Below, piece by piece: positions 33,187-45,224 of a stretch of 64,000 nucleotides of DNA. The position numbers were made by a program, and so were the translations under genes. The notes below the pieces were generated by a model. That model was not told where the DNA came from, ran no database searches, and worked only from the letters and a program-made list of their open reading frames with translations. Source of the stretch: Phallus indusiatus (Eukaryota > Basidiomycota > Agaricomycetes > Phallales > Phallaceae); NCBI GenBank assembly GCA_027605045.1, contig JAQFWX010000068.1, positions 1 through 64,000 on the forward strand, read 5' to 3'. Numbering within the stretch: the first letter of the stretch is position 1; the number at the start of each line of letters is the position of its first letter.

Positions 33187-35348
33187 ATGCTGAGCCTGGG
33201 TATGTTTGGGTATAAAACCTTCTCCGAGTTAACTTCAGTTCCTCCCATCCCGTTTCTCAGGAGCTCGAGCATCCTCCCACTATTTCTCAAACCCCTAGCA
33301 GAGCCTGTAGCGGTATGTAAATTGATTTTCAAAGATGAGTAGCAGCGTTAACATCAGACATTTTAGACAGCTGGTCAACAACTAGTAGAAACCGCGAAGT
33401 GGTCTCAGCGGAGAACCTTACTCTTTTGTAAAGTTGGAATGCTATGCATTTTTGCAGATATCTTTGTCGTCCGTCTCGTCTCGCTTTTCGTGATGATGTT
33501 CGTGGCAGATTGAGGTGTCGAGTCATACTCAGAATGCGGAGTAGAAGACCGCTAAGGAATGAGCAGGTTTCTCGCTTGGCGGGTCCTGACGCCGCCTTCA
33601 GATCGACAAGAAATTTTTTTATCATTTAATATTTGTTGTATGAGCGGTTTCGAGGAGAGATGTGAAAAGAGTCCAAAGAAAAATAATAAAAATACGAGAA
33701 GACAACAGTAGTTAAAGCGAGGTTAGTGCCTAGGGTAATAAGTGACTTGAGCGGGAGAAAGGTAAGTTTGTTGATTTGTTCGTGTTCATACAAAATTCTC
33801 ACCTCGCGTTTGCCATAGAACGCGCTGTCCCATGTCTTGCCAGATGAGCCTTACACGATGCAGCACTCGCTTTGTTGTTGTCGTCAGGCATTTGGCTGTC
33901 CGACTTGCGCTGCCGTAGTGAATGTCCACGCGAGGTCTTCGCCGTTTCCTTAATTCTCATATCGTTCAACCGTCCCGCTGATGATTGTCGGTTCGGTCTT
34001 GTATGGTACCATGAACTAGTTGTCGTTGACCTTGCTTGGCTCCGATACCGAGCGACAATGAAAAAGTATAGAACACCTAGGAGCATCGCTGTCGGTAGAA
34101 CGAGTCTGGTTGATATTGTTAATGACTGTGATATTGGACGAATTCTGGTTCACGATGCCCATAAATTGACATCTCTGGCGTGCGTGAGGACTGTCTAGTA
34201 AGACACCTGGTCCAATATTCTCGAAATGAGAGGGTGAGCCGGGGAGAGCCAGAGAGGATGGGAGATCTAAGATACCTCGTCATTGCTCTTGCCCTTTGGG
34301 TTGCCTTGTAAGTCTTCTTTCCGATCTGTCATTGGCTTCTTCAGTACTAAAGGGGGTTTTAAATGGTTTAGATCCGAGATATTTAAAGGATCTGAGTGAG
34401 TCTCAACTCTTAAGGCATGTATGTGCGTGTTCAGTTTGTTAATGCGTGGCGTCCATGCGGGGTGCATTTTCTAACCTTTTCGCGCTCGGTTAACCATCTA
34501 AATTAACGGGTGTAGTTTCAGCTTTCCGATAGGTATTCCTTTTGCAGGTCTCACTTGGGTCTCATAATAGCTAGCCCATCTCGACGACTATGAGTAAAAT
34601 ATATTTGTATACTACGACGAGACGGAATGCACTACGAGTAAACGTCAGAAATATATGATGAGTTAAAAAGAATAGCTCACCCACGAGTGCAAGGCGAGGA
34701 GGCCTTATGCCTTATGCCAGCAATCAATCCAGTCTGAACCTCATTTCTCGTTTGGCTTCTGATGGCTGTGTGCTTTCTTCCTTCTCTGCAGGCTTGAACT
34801 CTAGGCGAGCGCGTGACTAAGTGAAAAACTATCACACGCTGCCAAGCGCTGTTCTTGTCCATCCAGCCTCGTCAGACGCTCTGTCGCTATTGTGAAAGTC
34901 GGAGGCAAGGGGAGGGTGTATATATAGCCTGGTGTGACCGCTCTACGTAACGTACAGAAGGTGACTCAGATGGGATGGACTTCTACACTATCCAGGAGGA
35001 GCCCTGCGGAAGGGGCAAGAGCCGACAGGCTCGGTGCGGGGTGGGAGGTGAGCTCTGTGGGATCTCTGTGGGCACGATAGTTCACCGTTTTCAATTTTGA
35101 TTTGAATTCTCAGTTCTGAGTTCTCAGCTGAGTCAGCTCTGCACTCTGGACCCAATCATGTGACCAGTTCGGCGCGTCGCGTATTATGTAACCGTATTCA
35201 GAACCATCTGTCCAAAATCGGCTCTCTGAACTTTCTCCTTTACGTTCTGGCGTTCATTCGGATCCTTGATATCAAGCTCAGCCAGCAAACTGCGCCTCAT
35301 TTCTTTACAGGATTCTCAACTTTTGTCCTTGTCGTACTTATTATATTG
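33187..35348. other. Accessory intergenic DNA with weak coding hints
   Basis: About 2.2 kb with no recognised gene. On the minus strand at 33799-34110 a frame reads LVLPTAMLLGVLYFFIVARY followed by basic, Ser-rich sequence and a possible GTGAGA donor at the end (MANAR). It could be an exon of a small membrane protein or chance. A TATATATAG word occurs at about 34919. In the last 190 bp, the haspin frame is open upstream of its ATG but has no start codon, so it is treated as 5' UTR. Confidence 0.4.
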
Positions 35349-37835
35349 ATGCTTTCTACTAAACGAGTTAACACCTATGGCAAACGGAGCTCAAGGATTG
35401 TTTATTTGTCCTCTGAAAATGACGCTTCAAGTCTGAACTCGCCAGTGAAGCAGGTCGTCGAGGATGAAAATTCTGTTGTTCATTCACCTGCATCAACCCG
35501 GAAACTCTTACGATGGGGCAGAAAAGTGAAAGGTCATTCCACTTCTCCTCGGGGCTCGCCCAAAGCTGCAAACATCTTCGGACTCGCATCAAAGAAAGTA
35601 CCATCGAAAGAAGGGACCGGATGTACACCGCAACGTCAACCTTTAGGCCTCAAGAGCACATCTGTTTTCAACTCTCCATCTATAGTTTACCTAGGCACAC
35701 GAACCCCGCAAGTCCCGCACAAACAACCAACTCCTACATTTGCTCCTTTCGTCGATCTAACGGATGACACTAGACACGAAGAACAAAATCACCCTAAGCC
35801 ACGAAGACAAAAGACAACTAAACCTCCAGCACGCCAGAGCAAGTTAACAGAAATCACGAATGTTTCAACTACGGAAGACGATGAGCTACCTGTTCGTAGG
35901 CCGCAACGACGAAAAGCCAAACGAGCTGTTGTCGTGATTTCTGACTCGGAAGATGGAAATAACTCGGACGATGAAAACGATCCCTCGAAAGTAATCACAA
36001 CACAGCAACAGCAACGACCAGCATCTCCTCCCTGTAACGGCGTTTCGCATGAACCTATCATAATCTCTGACGATGATGACGAAGAAGAAGATCCCAGCTC
36101 AGACTATATTCCAGACATCACTGGACCGAACTTCAGAAAAAACTCGATCAGGAAACCCCCCCTCCCATCCAGTACTCGGGCAAAGCCACAGAGTAACGAA
36201 ATGGTGCAGAAACCACAAAGGCCTTCTACGCGTGTTGGATCGCTCCGCAGAAAAATAGCGAAGGATCGCATGTCGTTAACCGATCTTCACATGGATTCAA
36301 CACTTACAGAATTAGGAGAGCTGAGTATGTCTTCGCGGGATAGTAGAAGCAAACGAGCCTCTCGCTTTGCTAAAAATGTTTTACCTCCCGAACTCCAGTA
36401 TCTTTCTGCTTTACTTGCAGAATGCTCTCAAGAAGTACCTCGAAGTTTTGACGAGTTTATTGAGGGTTTCCCTTCTAGCGATACATTCCAACAACACCCC
36501 ACTGCCGATCTTGTATTCCGGAAGATCGGAGAAGCAAGCTACTCAGAGGTTTTTGCCATTGGCGATGTTGTTTTGAAGGTTATACCGTTGAGAAATGAAA
36601 TGATGGCATCTCAAGCACCAAATGACGATGTTGACTGGCCTTGTGAATCGGATTGCAAGGACGTTCTACAAGAGATTAAAGTCACTCGGGAACTCGGAAA
36701 TACCTGTCCCGGTTTTATCAAATTACTTGGGTAAGCAAATATGTATATTTACAAACTTCTCTAGCGACTCTAATATACATACGTTCAGAACCTTTATCGT
36801 CACAGGCGAATATCCGCTTCGCTTGCTCACCTTGTGGGATGAGTTCAACCAAAAAAAGGAATCGGAAAACATTCGGCCAGGTTAGTAGAGTAATTTCCAG
36901 AGACATTCAGCACTTTACACATCGATCAAAGGTGTCTTTACGAAATCTCAGGCGTATGCACTTTTGGTGCTTCCTAACGGTGGTCCTGATTTGGAGTCGT
37001 ACAAATTTCCATTGAAAGTCGCATGGCGTCAAGCATGCTCCGTTTTCTGGCAAACCGCTAAAGCGTTAGCTATTGCGGAAGCATCTGTTTCATTCGAGGT
37101 ATGGGTTGGTGTTGGAGATGTTTTTGTTCTGCTCTGATGTTGTGTTTTCCGAAGCATCGTGATTTACACTGGGGACAAATATTAATCAATCAAATCGATC
37201 ATTCGTTACCGAAACGACGATCAAAACAACATCAGCACGACCTCCTTTCTATGGATCATCCATCGTATGGTGTTGCTGCTACGATTATAGATCTGGGTTT
37301 GGCACGGATGGATGCAGTCAGCTGCAAAGACCAGATATATTGTATCCCTTTCGATGATGTTATATTTGAAGGCGAAGGTCGGTTTTTTAACGCGTAATTG
37401 ATTGGTATGAAGGGCTAAAGAGCTTCTAGGTGACTACCAATTCGACGTATACCGGATGATTAAAGAAGTTCATAATGACGGTCATTGGGACAAATATCGA
37501 CCAATAACCAATGTTATCGTGAGTAGATTTAGTTCCTTTTCCTTATCTAGTTTGGGTCTAAACGGTTTTCACTGCAGTGGTTGCATTATTTGACTTTGAA
37601 GCTGCTCCGTCAGAAAGGCTTGCGACCACCCAGTCTCAAGAACAGTGTTCCAGGAACAAACGAATTCTATGAAAGGAGGTGTTATGAGAATCTAATGGAA
37701 ATGGAGATTCTCCTAGGAGGCTCGGTGATGCATCTACGTGGAGGAAAGAAGAGTCGTAATGATCGGACACGGATGGTATTTGCCAATGCTGGTGACGTGG
37801 TATTACTTGCGAGAGAGAAGGGATGGTTATTTTAG
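35349..37835 (+). CDS. Haspin-like serine/threonine kinase
   Basis: Mitotic kinase family that phosphorylates histone H3 Thr3 at centromeres. The N-terminal 400 or so residues are disordered with acidic SDSEDGNNSDDEND and SDDDDEEED patches. The kinase part begins FRKIGEASYSEVFAIGDVVL with the lysine in VVLKVIPL, then DVLQEIKVTRELGNTCPGFI. Later exons give EYPLRLLTLWDEFNQ, YALLVLPNGGPDLESYKFPL, the catalytic FEHRDLHWGQILI (about 37095-37190) and IIDLGLARMD in place of a DFG motif. The end is DYQFDVYRMIKEVHNDGHWD and NVIWLHYLTLKLL. The tail ends VLLAREKGWLF. About six introns. ATG 35349 (MLSTKRVNTYGKRSSR) is the first start codon in frame. Confidence 0.9.
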
Positions 37836-37945
37836 ATATTCAATTTCTTTTTGCTTGTTTTGATATATGTTGTTTGTTATTACGTGAACTGTTGTTTGGT
37901 TATACATATTGGGGGAATTTCATTGTGGATTCACAAAAAGCGCTT

Positions 37946-37953
37946 TGACGTCA
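37946..37953. promoter_or_regulatory. CRE-type palindrome TGACGTCA upstream of PTEN
   Basis: A perfect CRE octamer 43-50 bp upstream of the PTEN start codon, the second one in the window. Its position suits a bZIP-responsive promoter. No binding evidence is available. Confidence 0.45.
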
Positions 37954-37995
37954 TCACACTCTGCACCACTGTCATTCTTTCTTGATACCTCTCTC

Positions 37996-40272
37996 ATGGC
38001 CCAGTATGTATGTCAACGTTTGTCCATCTCAAATTCTTGTTTTTGTTCATGTTTCTTTTATGTAGATCCGTAAAATTGTATCGGGAAATAAAGCAAGATT
38101 TAAAGATGACGAGATCGACGTCGAACTCGATCTTGTTTACGTGACTGATCATGTCATTATCATGGGCTTTCCTGCCAACGGGTTTGAAGGATTTTATAGA
38201 AACAGGAGAGAGGACGCCAAAAAGTTTCTTGACCACAGACATAATGGCAAATATTGGATATTTAACTTGTTTGCTTTGTTTGCTAAGCTACGGAAATTCC
38301 CAGTCTCACGATCTTGTTCTATCTAGCTGCCCCTTGACCGAGAACTCATATGATGAACAGTTCTTTCATGGTCGTGTTTCTAGGTATCCGTTTCCGGACC
38401 ATCAGTGCGTTCAATGGCTCCACTGTTGCAGCCTAGCAAGCAGAAATGCTGAAAGATTCGTTCATAGCGCTCCACCTTTGGCGATTCTGCCTCTTGCAGT
38501 TAGAGAGATGCGAGCTTGGTTGACCCAATCTAAGGATAACGTCATTGTCTTGCATTGTAAAGGTTCGCGGTCCTTATTGAACTTGAGAGAAAGACGCGTT
38601 GTTCAAACATCACCATATATAAGCTGGAAAAGGTCGTTCGGGAACGCTCGCCTGTGCCTACCTGGTTTCGCTAGATGTTTCTCCTGCACCGCCAAAACTT
38701 CAACGAAGTTATACTGCAAAACAATGGGCGAAACTTCGTGCTGAAGAATGGATGGATACTGTGGAGACGGAAGATATGCCTGTTGACGAAAGAGGACCTG
38801 ATCCTGAAGCACAGGACACGACAGAAGAATCTCGTGCGCCAGTTGGTGAAGGAGAGTTAGGGACGCCAGCGCTTTCTCGGGCAGCTAGTGTTGTGATACC
38901 AAAGGTCAAGTCTTTGCCTGATCTTACGAACTTGTCGAACGAAAGTATATCTGGTACCTCACTGGAACGTGTTCTGGCTCTACACTCATCACGTCGGATG
39001 AAACCTCCAACAAAGTCCGATGGAAAACCGAAACAAGGAGTCAGTATACCTTCCCAGAGAAGGTTTCTACTCTACTGGTCCCTCTTGTTGTCCAACTCTG
39101 GTCCTCCGTTGTTTTGGTCTCTCGGTATGCCCTCAACGGAGAAATTCAGCAAACCACAGGTCAAAATCCATCACATTACGGTCCGACTTCGTGACCCGGG
39201 AAGCGCGAAGATGACCTTAATTAAAGCAATGAATAAGTTTTTGGATAAGACGGCCAGTGTTACTAGTAGTACTGGTAATGGAATCGGGACGGGCTATAGC
39301 CAACAAGGAATGGGTAATATTTGGGCTTCCTTGTCCAAGTACGATGACGAGTTTGTCGCACATATTGAGGAGTGGGAGAAACGCACGAGAAGTCGGGATG
39401 GACGCTTGGGAAGACGAAGGGAAGATCCTGATGCTGAACGGGAGTGTGCTGGAGTGGCTGACATATTCAAAGACGGAAAATGGGATAAAGCTAAGATGGT
39501 GCGGGGCTTTGCCAAGTTTGGTCGCACCGACAGGCGCGTGGACGTGGAGAGTGTTGATTCCACTGAGGCTGAAAAGGGAACTGGCCCAGTGAGTTTCATC
39601 ATTGCGTTGATTCAATATTTTTTTCTCAATTAAGCTCCGTATAGAGTTCCAAGTCGAGCATATATACTCATGTCTTATCACCATTGGATCACCACAAATG
39701 GACGGTCGTCAAAAAGAGCATTCAGTCGAATCCTACTACATCTCCAAATATCCCGAACAACATTCAAAGCGAGGATGAAAATACCATTTTAGAGGACACG
39801 GATCAACTGAGCGTTTCTACAACAGAAGGACCGCGAATTTCTGATGGGTCCGGAGTGGTTGTAGATGCAGGTAGAGAAGTGAGGGTGAAGCTTTTCTTAG
39901 GACAGGTGAGACAATAACCGATATTTCTGTTATCAATTGCCGAATGTCGTTCAGGTCTTCATGGGATGGTTCTGGTTTATACCGACTTTCCACATGCCTC
40001 AACCGCCTCCGTCGAAGTCGGTAGAAACACTTACCACTCCAGTGCATTGGCTTTTAAGCCGCAAAGATGTAGATTTTCCTGTTGGATTCGGAGCCTGGAT
40101 AGTCGACGTCGACGTGGAAATGTCTTGGATTCCGCTGGAAAAAGAGCCAGCTTTGCAAAGAGCCAAGGCGGCCAGCGAGATTAACTTAAAGAATTCCACT
40201 GATAGTAATAGTGAATTAGACAAATTTTCTCCTTCACCTACAGGTCCTACAACAGTTCCGATGGAAAATTGA
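37996..40272 (+). CDS. PTEN-type phosphoinositide 3-phosphatase
   Basis: Dual-specificity lipid phosphatase expected to remove the 3-phosphate from PtdIns(3,4,5)P3. After MAQY and a GTATGT intron come IRKIVSGNKARFKDDEIDVE, LDLVYVTDHVIIMGFPANGF and YRNRREDAKKFLDHRHNGKY, then CPLTENSYDE and GRVSRYPFPDH. The active-site signature HCKAGKGRSG is complete only after splicing: HCK ends one exon (38555) and GKGRSGTLACAYLVSL opens the next (about 38623). The C2 domain includes VKIHHITVRLRD and, in the last exon, MGWFWFIPTFHMPQ and WIVDVDVEMSWIP. Between them lie long Ser/Thr/Glu-rich insertions. About seven introns. The length, roughly 600 residues, exceeds human PTEN because of these insertions. No lesion seen in motifs. 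Confidence 0.92.
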
Positions 40273-41774
40273 TACAGAGCCTGAGGACTCCTTTTCTTTT
40301 CTTATATACGCATTCTCGCTTCCTGAAAATTATATGAACTTGTATTACAATGAATAATATGAGCATTGTACTTTTGCTGTAACTTCCATCTAGTATAAGC
40401 ATCGAAATTTGAATAAGTATTGAGCAGGTTCAAATTCAGCTTCAAGTTTAATTCACACTCTGGGTGGGCGCCTAGACGCCTAACAGCTCCTCATTGCGTA
40501 CCACATCATCTCGACACTGTGTCTCGGGCTCTCGGTTCCAAAATAGCTTTTCAAGTTTACCGACTAGATTTTTGGACGGGTTCGCTGCTTTTTATAGTCA
40601 ATATAGTCGGCACCGAAAGAAACTTGGCAGAGCTAAACGCAAATCTTTCAGAAGAACAACCATCCTTTCTGGCGTGAAAACCGGACAGAGCTGCTGACCT
40701 CAGATATAAGACTAATGCGCAGACTGAACTAAACGACATTATTGAGAAAAGTCTGCCAGGTAGACTATATTTCAATGAATGTTTCCAAAGCATACTTGTG
40801 CCAGTGTCACTACGATCCGCCGATACTCCATATTGACTGTTGCTGCATTGAAGTGAAAAATATATCGCGCGGATGCCTTCCTCTTGCTTTCACAGATCAT
40901 ATGGGACACATCATCTATACGAATGTGTAATGTATGTCCGCGGCCTCGTGTTGGCTTAGCTTCGCTGAGCGTCTCAAGAATACGGCGGAGGTAGAGAACT
41001 CTGAAATTCGGCGCGATGGTATAGTCATCTCCAGATTTGTCTTATGACTGTTCATTGGACTTGGAACAAAGCTTGTAATCTACCTGTTTCCAAGATCATG
41101 GTCAGCGAGAGGTCATTAAATTACTGTAAGTAGATTCTATCTCACTACTAGTTCTGACTGTGTTCTGCAGATCATTGTGTATTTATGTATGCCATTCCTC
41201 TGATGCCGCACAATTTAGCTTTCGTTCCTGAAAAATTTCAAGGGTTCAAATGTCGAGGAAGCATTAAACTCTTCAGGAGCCTGTTTAAAAATAGTACCCT
41301 TCCTAATCCGACAATGTCATTCTCCTGCAGCTGTTTGAACAATTATTGATGTGCTTTGTGGGAAGCTTCATATTGCTGTTCGAAAGGATGTGATTCCTAA
41401 CGCAAACGTGAGTTGGCTTCCCTTGAAATTATCCGCCTTTGAGCAGAATCGCATTTGAACATACAATTATGTAGATTAAAAGAACATGTCCTCGAAATTG
41501 CGATGACGACCTTCGGACATCCACCGGGGGGTGACTATGCGTCCCTCCCACATGAGGATGAAACAGTCGTTGACTAAGTTTGTAATCTCAACCTACGACC
41601 TCCATTCTTGATAAGTGCAAATGTTTCCCAAAAGGTTTCAATTGCGTTTACCGAGAACTCTCGGGTTTGGTTTTTTTTTTTAATCGAAAAATTGAGTTTA
41701 AACATCCTACTAGAGAATTTAAAAACCAACCAACAAGGCCAACATGTTCATCAGAATTGGTTCGGTCGCTTAAC
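40273..41774. other. Intergenic stretch between PTEN and a secreted-protein gene
   Basis: About 1.5 kb. Open frames (for example 40420-40677 on +) match nothing recognised and lack splice support. No repeat or RNA gene seen. Confidence 0.5.
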
Positions 41775-42426
41775 ATGAAACTCCCTAGTCAGTTGGTCCA
41801 CCCTAATCATACGCTTTTAATTTTTCTCAATTTTCTATCCAATAGGTTCTTTCGCCCTTTTGGCGTTATCTGTCACGTTTGTCGCAGCATTGAACTTCTC
41901 GAATTCTCACTAGATTTGGACAAACGAAATTTCGAGTGGAGGAACAAACCTCCCGCCAGAAACTAGACCCTTTCGTCGCTTCATCCCCGCCCCCCAAGGT
42001 GTCACACCAGTCCTCGCACATGTTCTCATCGCGGTTGACGACCAATACACTCTCTTCGTTAACGGGAATGAAATCGGGACTGGTGACGATTTCCATCATG
42101 CACAGTCCTATTGTGTTCCACTGTTCTCTCCATGCGGAACGCTTGTGGCCGTGACGGGAGTGAACCATCACGGCACTCCCAATCCGGCTGGTTTGTTAGC
42201 AGCTATCGAAATAACGTACAGCGATGGCAGTAAACAGACTGTCGTAAGCAATACTGCTTGGAAGGCACTCAACAGTTCCGATATTCCCACCGGTTATGAT
42301 CAGTTTTCTTATGATGATAGTCTGTGGCTCAATGCTGATACGGAAGGAGCTTATGGAAGTTTTCCTTGGGGCACTATCACATTACCTCTAGACGCCTCCT
42401 GTGGATGCAGCTCCGCTAGCTCTTAG
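41775..42426 (+). pseudogene. Small secreted protein, family copy A, one in-frame stop
   Basis: Member of a four-copy family in this window (also 58578-59225, 59726-60340, 63608-64000). ATG AAA CTC CCT A is followed by a 58-bp intron (41788-41845) at the same place and phase as in copy B. The second exon gives a hydrophobic signal segment FALLALSVTFVAALNF, then SNSH, a TAG at 41911-41913, and IWTNE. Copy B has TGG (W) exactly there (QWIWTNE), so a single TGG-to-TAG change explains the stop. The remaining 171 codons are open: RPFRRFIPAPQGVTP, YTLFVNGNEIGTGDD, QSYCVPLFSPCGTLVAV, PAGLLAAIEITYSDG, and CGCSSASS before the normal stop at 42424. It may be a young pseudogene, a sequencing error or a read-through gene. 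The fold probably resembles galactose-binding or rhamnosidase-associated carbohydrate-binding domains. Confidence 0.8.
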
Positions 42427-42712
42427 CTTAGAAACTTCATTCCCATAGCATCTTTTTCTTGTCTTCTTACCTTTAAAGAAATTTGTTATCTTTTTCTATG
42501 AATTCTATGTGTGTTATTCACTGTAACGCGAAAGGTGAATGAAAACGTTCTCGTATGATGATATATTATATGTAGTAAGAGGTGTATACAAGACGTGATC
42601 TTTTTATTTCTGATTCTTTTCTCTTTTTCGCGCATGAACTCTGAGTCTTTGTATTTATAGACGCATATAGATTTTCAAACTGAACTCATAATTTCGTAGA
42701 GAACTTGGAATA

Positions 42713-44145
42713 TTACAGAACATTGACAACGACAAGGGACATGTCATCCCGCGGATAATGCTTATTGTCCTCGGGCATACTCATGGTCTCCTGAGCCATG
42801 CGAAAATCATCTAAACCGAATAGTATGTTACGAATGACCCCATCAGCAGTATTAATAATATCGGCAGAAGATATAAAGGAGTGGCCTATGATCTTTTCCC
42901 AAGAGGATAATGTTTCACGATCCAACAGGTCCATACCAGCGAGAGACACGATCATGTTTCCCACCTCCCCGCTAGGTATTCCCTGTTCTTCAAGTGTTGA
43001 CCGCAGTCCATCGGAAGTGAAAATAAGAATGTCTCCTTTTCGGATGGAAAAACGCATGACAGATGCTGTTGAGGAAATATAAGGAGGGGTGTGCTTGGCT
43101 CGAGCCCATTCAGCGACAGTTGTTGAAAAGATTGGGCAGCCCCACATCATGCTTAGCACGTAGGCGAGATCAAGGGGTGCTTTGAGTATGTTATCGCCAA
43201 GAGCTATAAGGAAAAGCCCCGTATTAAATAAGTATCGGCATGACAGCGCGACTACATTCATACCTCGCGTAACACCAAGGTTCCCTTTGACCCGATGGTA
43301 CCGAATGAGATCATCTTCATTGGGATGTTCTTCCTGAAGTCGTTGGATTTCAGCAATGTTGTATAGATTATGAAAATCGTTCAGAGGGGTGGCAGTTAGG
43401 ACATTATTAACAATGCGACCGAGATCTACGAACGACTCGGATAATATCACAGTGTTTTTTTTAGATAGATAAACACTCACATCCTTCTGAGTCGCCCAGG
43501 GAGGCGACCCACATAGTCTGTTCACCAGGACAAGAGTTTTTCAATATAATGACGGCAATTAACGCAGTCGATCCAACACAGGAACGCCTCATAACGGGAT
43601 AAGGGTCATGTTCCCCCTGTTCTTTCATACCTAGGAAGAGAGGTATATCATCCCCAGTCCATTCGTTCCAAGGCTTGGGATCCATGGCACGTAACCTGCT
43701 TATCAGAGTTTCATGAAGTGTTGCATCGAATTTTTGAATAGTATCAACGAGTGCATTAGGTATAGTATCATCGAGAGTGGCAGAGTCCTTGGTAATTTCA
43801 GTAGAGATTCGTTCGTCAACGGCTTTCATCAAATGCTTAGAAGCATATTCTGAAAGCGTATTATCGTAATGACCTGCAAGCTCAATTCATATATGTACTA
43901 ATGAATTTGTGGAAGAAATTGATTAGCATACCATCAAAAACACCAACGATTAACCCATAATGAGTGTGCAGAACGGCTGTCCTATCTTCATTTTGACTTT
44001 TATATGCTTGAAAGGATGCTTGATGGACTTTGAAATTGGGACCGTCGAGGTCTACGGACGCAGTGCTTTTGGCGGTGAATCGTGCGTTCATCTCCTCTCT
44101 GGTGTATTGGTCAAGACCAGAATTAGAATAGCGAACATTGGACAT
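42713..44145 (-). CDS. PP2C-family protein phosphatase
   Basis: Metal-dependent Ser/Thr phosphatase. Start at ATG 44143-44145 (MSNVRYSNSGLDQYTREEMN). Then come KSQNEDRTAVLHTHYGLIVG and VFDG, the metal-binding Asp, joined by an intron to HYDNTLSEYASKHL. The usual GHGG is GHYDN here. SCVGSTALIAVII, WVASLGDSEG and, after a 52-bp intron, YLGRIVNNV form the core. NLGVTRALGDNILKAP carries the next conserved GD, and DILIFTSDGLRSTLEEQG the SDG motif with a metal Asp. It ends HYPRDDMSLVVVNVL, the DDMS metal site. Five exons. All metal Asp positions can be read. A possible non-ATG extension upstream was not used. Substrate unknown. A second, Ptc5-like PP2C lies 3 kb away on the same strand. Confidence 0.87.
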
Positions 44146-45224
44146 TGCAGGTGAGTTATTGGGGGAAAGGGGGGGCAATGAAAGTCAACAGGAAAATGAG
44201 GCAGACGGGGGTTGAAACGTTGACAGAGCGACGGGGACCAAAGCTACCAATTTATGCAGTAGAGGTGCACAAGCGCTAAAGTCCTTGCATGCCTTTTCAT
44301 TAATTTCATCACCTACAAAAAAAATAAGGGTTTACGTTTATTCGAACATTGTCGACGTGTGACTCATCCTTTGACGAACTGCGATCGCCGCCGACGGTAA
44401 CGAGGTAAGGTTCAGATACTCATCAACACCAAGATAATTTTCTACTTGACTCCCTTGTCATGAACCTCAATGGAAAATTGGGTTCGTGAGCTCAACAACC
44501 AGAAATTTGACAGTGTGATTAGACAAGACCATGCAAATGTGTAGGCGTCTATAGGAAATGTCAGAGGCCGTTTTGGTGCCGTAACTGTTTCAGTGTCCGT
44601 TTTAACTTTGAACACCCGTTTCTTGTGAAAACCGTCTTTGTCCGCCGTTTCACTTTGATTACTTGTCCGATGAAAAAATGAAAGACAAAGAATAACTAGA
44701 GATCGGTAAATGATTCATATTCTCTCTGTATGAAACGCATATCTTTACTTACTCCCGGCAGCAATGTCTCTACTGGCAAGATCACCATGTTCGTCTGGCT
44801 ATCTTTAACAATGGCGTTTAATTTTGTATCACTGGGGACCATACCTATGAAATTGACTGCCAAAGAAAACTAAATCATGCAGTGATTGATAGGACACGTG
44901 GTACAGCTGACAAATGCGACAATCACTCATCTTTCATATCACACAACGACCAGGATCTCATTCTTCCGACAGCTAAGAAAGAACTTAGAACCTGCTTGGT
45001 GTACGAAATCTAAAAACCCTACTTTATAACGTTGAACAAACGCATATATTTATTATCGAATGAACGCTTACATCGTAATTTGTGATGTACCTGTGAAAAT
45101 GTTTGTGCAGCAAACACATATTGATTTGATTTTAGAGCTGGAGCAAAAGAACACTTGGTATCAATTCCAAGGTCATTCACCGTTTTGAATTCAATTTGAT
45201 TGGCCTGAACTGGTAAGAACGAAA
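44146..45224. other. Intergenic region upstream of the PP2C gene
   Basis: About 1.1 kb between divergent genes without a recognised coding segment, RNA gene or repeat. Short open frames on both strands (for example 45019-45258 on -) show no family resemblance. Confidence 0.45.

Noticed and set aside
35160..35348. N-terminal extension of the haspin frame with two hydrophobic stretches
   Set aside because: It has no ATG start codon (the frame opens at GTG) and the pyrimidine-rich DNA gives hydrophobic residues by composition. The first ATG at 35349 gives a plausible N terminus.
44146..44178. Upstream extension of the PP2C start (MPPLSPNNSPA frame)
   Set aside because: It opens at a non-ATG codon; the ATG at 44145 is the first proper start.
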